7,934 bases of DNA, from contig JBKPRH010000264.1 of assembly GCA_046765795.1 (NCBI GenBank), positions 1 to 7,934 of the forward strand, given 5' to 3'. The notes under the pieces are model-generated. The model was not told the DNA's origin and searched no databases. It was given only the letters and a program-made list of their open reading frames with translations. Of this stretch, positions 1 through 4,482 are shown in pieces (within the stretch, counting starts at the first letter, position 1; each line of letters starts with the position of its first letter). Source of the DNA: Gp6-AA40 sp046765795. GTDB taxonomy: Bacteria; Acidobacteriota; Vicinamibacteria; Vicinamibacterales; UBA2999. The translations under genes and the position numbers were made by a program.

Positions 1-200
1 GTGGTGGATTGCTCGGTATCGCCTTCGGGTTTCTCCTGGCGTGGATGATTGCGTGGACGGCGGCATGGACCACCATCGTGACAACCACGTCGGTGGTCAT
101 GGCGTTCGGCGTCTCGGTGACGGTGGGCGTGTTGTTTGGCGTCTATCCCGCGCTCAAAGCCGCCCGCATCGATCCGATCGACGCGCTGAGATACGAGTAG
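1..200 (+). CDS. ABC transporter permease, MacB/FtsX type, C-terminal fragment
   Basis: The window opens inside this gene; only about the last 66 residues are present, read in the frame whose first full codon is at base 3 and ending at the TAG at 198-200. The fragment has a hydrophobic helix (LLGIAFGFLLAWMIAW), a short polar stretch, and a second helix (VVMAFGVSVTVGVLFGV). It then closes with the charged tail YPALKAARIDPIDALRYE. That ending is the hallmark of MacB-like permeases, in which the last transmembrane helix is followed by a P-A-x-K/R-A-A-R-x-D-P-I-x-A-L-R motif on the cytoplasmic side. Family members work with a LolD/MacB-type ATPase in mechanotransmission-style export of lipoproteins, peptides or drugs. 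The periplasmic domain and any ATPase lie outside the window, so the substrate cannot be judged. It is convergent with the VOC gene, with 12 bases between the stops. Confidence 0.9.
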   Translation, partial: GGLLGIAFGFLLAWMIAWTAAWTTIVTTTSVVMAFGVSVTVGVLFGVYPALKAARIDPIDALRYE

Positions 201-205
201 GCGCT

Positions 206-226
206 GCGGTGGCTATGAGCCACCGC
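206..226. terminator. Bidirectional hairpin terminator between convergent genes
   Basis: A perfect 9-bp inverted repeat, GCGGTGGCT (206-214) and AGCCACCGC (218-226), is separated by a 3-base loop. It starts 5 bases after the permease stop and overlaps the last codons and TAG stop of the opposing VOC gene. On the + strand it is followed by TTGT rather than a full T-run, so it is not a textbook intrinsic terminator. Its position exactly between two converging genes and its GC-rich stem make a two-way terminator the natural reading. Confidence 0.6.
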
Positions 227-731
227 TTGTCATCTGCGCCATCGCCTTCTTCATTTCCTTCTCGCTGACGTCCTTGACGTGGGTCATGACGGTCCACTCG
301 TTGCCGAATGGATCCTCGAATCGCGCATTGCGATCGCCATAGAACTGGTCGGCCGGTTCCTGCATCGAGCGCGCGCCGGCACTCAACGCCTCCTTGTAGG
401 TCGCATCGCAGTTCTTGACGTAGATCGACAGGCTCGCCTTCTTGGGCGGGAACTGGGGCGGCATCGGGCTGCCCATCATCATCACCGCGTCGCCGAACCC
501 GAGCTCGCAGTGCGCGACCGTGCCGCCGGGCATGTCAAAGCGGAGCCGTTGCTTGGCGCCGAGCACTTTCTTGTACCAATCGATCGCGCGCGCGCAATCG
601 TCGAGCACGGTGACCGGCGACAACACGGGGTAGCCCTTCGCAAGCCAGGAGACCAGGACGGGCTTCTTCGCGGGCCGTTTCATCTTCCGGGCCGTCGAAG
701 GCCGCTTCACCTTCTTCTTCGTCTTGGCCAT
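213..731 (-). CDS. VOC superfamily (PhnB/glyoxalase-like) protein with lysine-rich N-terminal tail
   Basis: The 172-aa protein carries one vicinal-oxygen-chelate module at about residues 35-152. It has the usual beta-alpha-beta-beta-beta halves: a start at YPVLSPVTVLDD, the helix ARAIDWYKKVLGA (47-59), strands around AHCELGFGDAVMMMG, and the second half SLSIYVKNCDATYKEALSAGA. The family signature DQFYGDRNARFEDPFGNEW follows at 128-146, and then a THVKDVSEKEM tail (150-160) typical of PhnB-like VOC proteins. Such proteins are metal-dependent lyases, isomerases, dioxygenases or resistance proteins; His74 and Glu139 sit where metal ligands are often found, but the reaction cannot be assigned. 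Residues 1-24 are an unusual basic tail with nine lysines, ahead of the fold. The ATG at 731 is chosen because a GGAGGA site precedes it. The gene is apparently monocistronic, with 276 bases to the upstream same-strand patatin gene. Confidence 0.9.
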   Translation of the reverse strand: MAKTKKKVKRPSTARKMKRPAKKPVLVSWLAKGYPVLSPVTVLDDCARAIDWYKKVLGAKQRLRFDMPGGTVAHCELGFGDAVMMMGSPMPPQFPPKKASLSIYVKNCDATYKEALSAGARSMQEPADQFYGDRNARFEDPFGNEWTVMTHVKDVSEKEMKKAMAQMTSGGS

Positions 732-735
732 CGTG

Positions 736-741
736 TCCTCC
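736..741 (-). promoter_or_regulatory. Shine-Dalgarno site of the VOC gene
   Basis: On the minus strand GGAGGA lies 4 bases before the ATG at 729-731. It supports the upstream start, and therefore the reality of the basic N-terminal tail, over a later start at Met17. Confidence 0.7.
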
Positions 742-880
742 AGCGCAGGATCTGCGCGTCGGCTAGCCTACTCGATCGCTGTGACGGAGTGTGGCTTGCA
801 CACGAGTCGCGCGACCCCGACTACGATGGTCGGTGCAGTGGATGCAAGGATTCTTTGCTGTCGCTGCTAACCCATTGACG

Positions 881-1035
881 CCTGTCGGTGCTTGGCGCCT
901 GATCTGATGGGTACCGGTGCGAAGCAGGCTCGCACCGACAAGCATCAGGCTCGCACCGACAAGCATCAGGCTTGCACCAACAAGCGTCAGGCTCGCACCA
1001 ACAAGCGTCAGTACGATTGCACCGACGAGCGATAG
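881..1035. repeat. 21-bp repeat array at the 3' end of the patatin gene
   Basis: Four near-identical head-to-tail 21-bp units occupy 928-948, 949-969, 970-990 and 991-1011. A diverged fifth unit follows at about 1015-1035. On the + strand the core GCACCGAC/GCACCAAC starts at 932, 953, 974, 995 and 1019, giving spacings of 21, 21, 21 and 24, all multiples of three. To the left are two looser copies in the opposite orientation, at about 881-904 (GTCGGTGC at 884) and 904-925 (ACCGGTGC at 913). A stray GTCGGTGC also sits at 829-836. Units abut without spacers. The array overlaps the last codons and stop of the patatin gene. Otherwise the 732-1007 gap between the two minus-strand genes holds nothing I can recognise. 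Confidence 0.9.
915..937. repeat. Hairpin formed by oppositely oriented repeat copies
   Basis: CGGTGCGA (915-922) and TCGCACCG (930-937) form a perfect 8-bp inverted repeat with a 7-base loop. The left arm belongs to a reversed repeat copy and the right arm to the first unit of the main array. On the patatin (minus) transcript this would fold about 70 bases after the stop codon and could act as a 3' end or stability structure. No T-run follows on either strand, so a terminator role is only a possibility. Confidence 0.6.
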
Positions 1036-1898
1036 TCGCCCGTGGCAAGAGTGCTGCGCCAGCTTCGGGCGCGGTCCACGATTTCCTCGGTGACTGCGGC
1101 GGCGCCATGCCGGACTGCCGCGACCAAAGTGGCAGAAGGTGCCCACAGTGTTCCGGTCGTCGAAAGCCGCGGCCTCACATAGATCACACGATCGCTTCTC
1201 TCGGGGGCCGTCGGCGCGAGCCAACGACAGTCCGACACGATCAGATGCGTGGCTGATAACGGTGCAGACTGCGCAAATGCGATCGGCAGGCAATCGCTGA
1301 TCCCTCCGTCCGTCAGCAGCAGCCGTTCGTGATCGGACTCCACCCGGACCGCCGGAAACAGACCAGGAATCGATGCGCTTGCGCGGACGACGTCGCTCAC
1401 GCGAACACCATCACTGCATCCGGTCGAGAAGCAGCGTGGTCGACCGCTCGTCAGGTCGTGGCACACGATGCCGATGCTTCGAACGCCGTGATGCAGCCGG
1501 TCGAACGTCGCCCCTTCGAGTTGCTCGAGACGCGAGGGAATGACTCCGCTTGCTCTGCCGAGAATCCGATCGAGCCGACGTCCGAAGCGAATGTTCAGAC
1601 TGTGGGCGAGCAGATGACGGCCACGAAATGTCCGCGCATCGCTGATCAGTTCATCGAGCGTGAGTCCGACGGCGGCATAGTAAGCAGCGACCACTGCGCC
1701 CGCGCTCGAGCCAACGATGACATCGATGGGAATGCAGTTCGCGACGAGCTGCTGAAGGACCCCGATATGGCCTGCGCCGCGCAGTCCGCCACCGCTCATC
1801 ACTACGGCGATGCGAACTGTCGAGTCTGTCCGGTGGACGCGCCTGATTCCAGCGAGGGACTGCGGTAACCGCGGTGGGGGCGGCGGAACCGATGACAT
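1008..1898 (-). CDS. Patatin-like phospholipase (RssA-type serine hydrolase)
   Basis: The 296-aa protein has all core patatin signatures: the oxyanion-hole glycine loop GGGLRGAGHIG (36-46), the nucleophile elbow GSSAG (63-67, Ser65), the ASASIPGLFPAV block (173-183) and the catalytic Asp in DGG (Asp197). With Ser65 and Asp197 both present it should be an active Ser-Asp acyl hydrolase acting on phospholipids or other acyl esters. There is no signal peptide or extra transmembrane domain. Length and layout match stand-alone bacterial RssA/YchK-like proteins. Residues 1-27 are a proline- and arginine-rich leader without fold. No strong Shine-Dalgarno precedes the ATG at 1898, so the start is less certain than the core. 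The last codons (SSVQSY) and the TGA stop are made of a diverged copy of the 21-bp repeat. A reversed array of the same repeat lies 32 bases upstream of the start. It is divergent from the unknown operon at 2319. Confidence 0.92.
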   Translation of the reverse strand: MSSVPPPPPRLPQSLAGIRRVHRTDSTVRIAVVMSGGGLRGAGHIGVLQQLVANCIPIDVIVGSSAGAVVAAYYAAVGLTLDELISDARTFRGRHLLAHSLNIRFGRRLDRILGRASGVIPSRLEQLEGATFDRLHHGVRSIGIVCHDLTSGRPRCFSTGCSDGVRVSDVVRASASIPGLFPAVRVESDHERLLLTDGGISDCLPIAFAQSAPLSATHLIVSDCRWLAPTAPERSDRVIYVRPRLSTTGTLWAPSATLVAAVRHGAAAVTEEIVDRARSWRSTLATGDYRSSVQSY

Positions 1899-1929
1899 CT
1901 GGGAGCCCGCTCAAATCCCAGTATAGAGC

Positions 1930-2016
1930 CTTCTCGGTGCTAGTCCGATCTTTGTCGGTGCAAGTCTGATCCTTGTCGGTGCGACCGAGCTGACGCTCGT
2001 CGGTGCGAGTACGCGA
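1930..2016. repeat. 21-bp repeat array in the 5' flank of the patatin gene
   Basis: There are four units of the same repeat family as at 881-1035, but inverted relative to the main array there. On the + strand the core starts are 1933 (CTCGGTGC), 1954, 1975 and 1999 (GTCGGTGC), giving spacings of 21, 21 and 24 bases. Units are about 1930-1950, 1951-1971, 1972-1992 and 1996-2016, with the outer ones more diverged. Bases 1952-1982 match the reverse complement of 953-983 at 28 of 31 positions by my count. The array lies 32 bases upstream of the patatin start, so it would fall in that gene's 5' untranslated or promoter region. Confidence 0.85.
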
Positions 2017-2318
2017 CGCGGTATGTCGTCGACGCTTCTGATCGTGTGCCTATGCTGAACAGCGGTTTGTTAGATCTGGCACACAATCCGGAGCACACGT
2101 TTAGTCACGCGAGCCATTGTTCTCACACCCGCACTAGTCGACAGGCACTCCACCTGATCGCTTGTTCGATTAGGGATGAGCCGACGTTTACACATGTAGT
2201 CCTCGCTCAAAACCCAAATTGACTTGTGGATGGATCTCTCGCGACGGGCTGCCGCAGTCGCACTCGATGTTCGAATGTGTGGCCTGACCATGCGAGAGCG
2301 CTTGGTGAAGGGAGACTT
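2017..2318. other. Intergenic region without a supported gene
   Basis: Together with the array, the non-coding stretch between the divergent patatin and unknown-operon starts is about 420 bases. Parts of 2040-2230 are less GC-rich than the surrounding genes, as expected for a control region. I looked for tRNA-like folds, strong -35/-10 pairs and long inverted repeats and found none convincing. TTGTTC (2162-2167) followed by TTTACA (2187-2192) has a 19-base spacer and is only a weak promoter candidate for the + strand operon. Confidence 0.5.
2308..2314 (+). promoter_or_regulatory. Ribosome binding site fixing the start of the unknown operon
   Basis: AAGGGAG ends 4 bases before the ATG at 2319. 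The frame stays open upstream to a GTG at 2226, but no such site precedes that codon, and the extra 31 residues are low-complexity and arginine-rich. The ATG is therefore preferred. Confidence 0.65.
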
Positions 2319-2705
2319 ATGGCGCTGACACCAGTCGTGGCCAGGCTCAGACAGGGCGGCGGTACGCCGCAAGTGGAGGTTGTCGTCGGCCACCTGCTCA
2401 AGGCGAACTATCAATTGCTCTTGTTCGACGATACCGGTGCCAACCCTGTGGGCATCGGCAGTGGCGACGGCAAGGGCACAACTGGAGACGGTGTGCTGGA
2501 CAAGTTCTCTTTGCCCGGCGCCGTACCGTCACTCCATCGCAAAAGCATCTTCTGGCAGGCGTCCCTTGCGGCACTCGCTGAAGCGGACGAATCCGCGACG
2601 CCCTCGGCCACAGTGCGAGTTCTCCAGGATGATCGGGTCGTCGGGATCGACGGCGGGACCGGCTCGATCGTGTCAGGTCAGTTCCACCTAAAGGTCGAGG
2701 CATGA
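2319..2705 (+). CDS. Hypothetical protein, 128 aa, beta-rich; first gene of unknown operon
   Basis: I do not recognise a family. The sequence alternates in the manner of a beta-sandwich: probable strands at about 18-25, 30-37, 59-64, 75-84, 97-103 and 119-126. They are joined by glycine/aspartate-rich turns, notably GIGSGDGKGTTGDG (45-58), where several acidic and glycine residues could bind a cation. There is no signal peptide, transmembrane helix or cysteine, so the product should be cytoplasmic unless exported by a non-Sec route. The start follows the AAGGGAG site; its TGA stop overlaps the ATG of the next gene in the 4-base arrangement ATGA, so the two are almost certainly translationally coupled. 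That coupling to a secreted protein suggests a shared role, for example as a partner, cargo or regulator of the envelope proteins encoded downstream; this is inference. Confidence 0.8.
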   Translation: MALTPVVARLRQGGGTPQVEVVVGHLLKANYQLLLFDDTGANPVGIGSGDGKGTTGDGVLDKFSLPGAVPSLHRKSIFWQASLAALAEADESATPSATVRVLQDDRVVGIDGGTGSIVSGQFHLKVEA

Positions 2706-3976
2706 CCGCGGCGCTGGTAGTACTGATCCTCGCGCTATCCGTCGCTCCCGCGATGGCTCAGCAAACGGTCACGAAAGAAGATCTGGATAAAGTCGTGTCG
2801 TCGCTGCTATCTCTCCCGGGCGTCCCGGCGGACGTCGTGAAACAGCATGAGGACATCGCCAAGGAGTTGAGTGAGCTGAAGACCAAAATGGTCGATCTGG
2901 CGGTGCCTGATTCCCCCGCATTCACCGTCCTCGGCCTCACGCCTGAAGAAGTGGCACGGCCAACCACTGGCCGCGCACTCGCCGCCGCGCTCCTGAACGG
3001 CGTCGATCGGCGTGGGGTGTTGCAATCGGGTGTCGCATTCGACACGCTGCCGTATCTCGCACTTGCGGGGAACCTTCTCACCCTCGACAGCTATCGCGGG
3101 CGCAACAATTATCACGTCCGGTTCCTGGCTCGGACGCAGTTGTCCGTCGCGACGGCGAAAGCCTCGGATCAAGACGACAAGGCGATGCGACTCGCGCTTG
3201 GCGTCCGCATGACGATCTTCGACCAGGGCGATCCGCGCACTGATACGGAGTTAGACAAGTGTGTGGGCATCGCGATCGCGCTGCCCGAGGCACCGAAATT
3301 CCTGCCTCCGCCGCTACCTGACCAATTGGATGAGGCGAGCCTCAAGGAATGGCAGGGAAATGTCGCACGTGGCAAGAAGGCCGTGGAGGAGTATGAGGCG
3401 CGCGTCGCCGCCTGGAAGACGACCTCGGCGGCAGCGGTTCGCGAGTGCCGCGAGCAGGCGCGAAAGCGCGCGTGGAATAGGACGAAATGGATCGTGGCAG
3501 TCGCGCCGGCGTGGAAAAGCCCGACCGGTGCTGCTGCGGACCTGGATGGAAGCGGCTCAGGCGTATGGACGACGTTCGGATACGGATTCGAAGAGTTTCC
3601 CGGGCTGAAGGATCATGCGCAGTTGCTCGTTCATGCCCGATACCGCAACAACGAGTTAGTAGCGGATCCGGCCGATGCGGCCAAACAGATTACCCAAGAC
3701 TCGCGCCTCTTTGGCGTCCAGGTTCGTGCGGGCACGAAGGACTCTTCGATCGCTGGGGAAGCCATCTACGAGCGTTCGACGCCGGCTGCCGCAGCGTCGA
3801 TCACCGATCACCGCTACTCGATTGGGTATGAACGCCGGCTGGCGTCCAATCTGTGGCTCGGCCTCGCCGTTGGCAGCGGCAGGCCTGCGGCCGGTGAGAC
3901 GAAGAAGAGTGGCTTTGTCCTGTCGTCGTTCAAGTGGGGATTTGCGGAGAGTTCGTCTCTTGGAGTGCCACAGTAA
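2702..3976 (+). CDS. Exported 424-aa protein, probable outer-membrane beta-barrel with helical insert
   Basis: Residues 1-19 form a Sec signal peptide (ALVVLILALSVAP core, cleavage expected after AMA at 17-19), although its n-region has no positive charge. Next comes a helical, possibly coiled-coil segment (KQHEDIAKELSELKTKMVDL, 47-66). A conserved-looking block follows with SPAFTVLGLTPEEVARP (71-87), then strand-like segments around 136-151 and 161-174. A proline-rich linker (PPPLP, 202-206) leads to a second charged helical stretch (210-257). The C-terminal part, about 260-415, is a run of amphipathic strands with aromatic girdles (KWIVAVAPAWK, VWTTFGYGFEEF, AQLLVHARY, DHRYSIGYERRL, LWLGLAVGSG, FVLSSFKWGF). 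This fits an outer-membrane barrel, but it does not end in the usual terminal aromatic residue. Cys187 and Cys249 flank the helical insert and could form a disulfide. An AAGG site 7 bases before the ATG sits inside the preceding gene. Family not recognised. Confidence 0.8.
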   Translation: MTAALVVLILALSVAPAMAQQTVTKEDLDKVVSSLLSLPGVPADVVKQHEDIAKELSELKTKMVDLAVPDSPAFTVLGLTPEEVARPTTGRALAAALLNGVDRRGVLQSGVAFDTLPYLALAGNLLTLDSYRGRNNYHVRFLARTQLSVATAKASDQDDKAMRLALGVRMTIFDQGDPRTDTELDKCVGIAIALPEAPKFLPPPLPDQLDEASLKEWQGNVARGKKAVEEYEARVAAWKTTSAAAVRECREQARKRAWNRTKWIVAVAPAWKSPTGAAADLDGSGSGVWTTFGYGFEEFPGLKDHAQLLVHARYRNNELVADPADAAKQITQDSRLFGVQVRAGTKDSSIAGEAIYERSTPAAAASITDHRYSIGYERRLASNLWLGLAVGSGRPAAGETKKSGFVLSSFKWGFAESSSLGVPQ

Positions 3977-3991
3977 CGGAGACACCGACTT

Positions 3992-4474
3992 ATGGCTAAC
4001 GACAATCAGAGTTCGCTGTTCTCTCTGTCGCCCGTCGAGAAGACGGCGGTTATTGCAACCGGCGTTCTCGCGCTCGTGACGGTTGCGATGGCCTGGATCG
4101 GGTTCGCCTTCCACAGTGCATTCGTCATGGCCTTCTTCCTGGGATGTGTCGGCGGGCTGATGCACGAGCTGTTTCAGAGCGGTGGCAAGGTGCTGTTCTT
4201 CGAGAAGAAGGAAGACGGGCTATATCTGGGTGCGCTGGCCGGTATGCTGCTCGGCGGAGTCAGCGGCCTTCTCTCGGCGCGCAGCGTCGACTCGGCGAAT
4301 GTCCTTCAGTTCAACGCTCTCGCGTACGACGCATTTCTCGCTGGAATGGGCATGAAGGGGCTGGCCGAAGCCGCGGCGGGCAGTGCGGTATCGAAGACGG
4401 ACAGTGCACTGGCGCCGAAAGTACTCGCATCCTTGCCAACAGCTCCCGCAAGTGTGCAGCCGCCGAATTTCTAA
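3992..4474 (+). CDS. Hypothetical inner-membrane protein, 160 aa; last gene of unknown operon
   Basis: The protein has a short polar N-terminus and then hydrophobic segments at about 18-40, 42-60 and 77-94. A weaker fourth, about 105-125, is followed by an Ala/Pro-rich soluble tail. Segments 2 and 3 are glycine-rich (FFLGCVGGLMHELF; YLGALAGMLLGGVSGLL), joined by a lysine/glutamate loop (FFEKKEDG, 69-76). The paired GxxGG and YLGxLxGxxLGG patterns resemble small uncharacterised bacterial membrane proteins, but I cannot name a family with confidence. A GGAGA site 9 bases before the ATG, starting 2 bases after the preceding stop, supports the start and operon membership. With an exported barrel-like protein upstream, it is plausibly the inner-membrane part of an envelope assembly. 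The gene ends 3 bases from the convergent pntB stop. Confidence 0.8.
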   Translation: MANDNQSSLFSLSPVEKTAVIATGVLALVTVAMAWIGFAFHSAFVMAFFLGCVGGLMHELFQSGGKVLFFEKKEDGLYLGALAGMLLGGVSGLLSARSVDSANVLQFNALAYDAFLAGMGMKGLAEAAAGSAVSKTDSALAPKVLASLPTAPASVQPPNF

Positions 4475-4482
4475 TAGCTATT
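4473..4482. other. Palindrome at the convergent gene junction
   Basis: AATAGCTATT is a perfect 10-base palindrome. It contains the end of the + strand TAA stop, a second in-frame TAG directly after it, and the TAG stop of pntB on the minus strand. With only 3 bases between the two genes there is no room for a classical intergenic terminator, and this short AT-rich palindrome is too weak to be one by itself. Confidence 0.6.

Noticed and set aside
279..878. + strand 199-aa frame opposite the VOC gene
   Set aside because: It is the antisense shadow of the VOC coding region running into non-coding DNA; the translation is Arg/His/Leu-rich with no recognisable motif.
881..1035. CRISPR array
   Set aside because: Units of 21 bp abut directly with no unique spacers, there are copies in both orientations, and no cas gene is present.
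763..1293. Minus-strand frame with LVGASLM-type heptapeptide repeats, which could be read as a repeat protein
   Set aside because: The heptads are simply the 21-bp DNA repeat read in one of its open frames. The frame overlaps the well-supported patatin gene, starts without a ribosome site and the rest of its translation looks random.
2226..2318. N-terminal extension of the 128-aa gene from a GTG at 2226
   Set aside because: The extra residues are arginine-rich with no fold character. The good AAGGGAG site belongs to the ATG at 2319.
2290..2328. 12-codon leader peptide overlapping the start of the unknown operon
   Set aside because: An ATG-to-TGA mini-frame exists, but it has no ribosome site and no attenuator-like hairpins or codon runs, so chance is the simpler explanation.
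2070..2414. Minus-strand 114-aa frame covering the intergenic region
   Set aside because: It overlaps the start of the 128-aa gene on the other strand. Its translation is rich in Arg, Ser and Cys without any domain pattern, and no ribosome site was seen.
3656..4165. Minus-strand 169-aa frame spanning the junction of the second and third operon genes
   Set aside because: It lies opposite two better-supported coding regions with ribosome sites, a signal peptide and membrane segments, and has no protein-like pattern.
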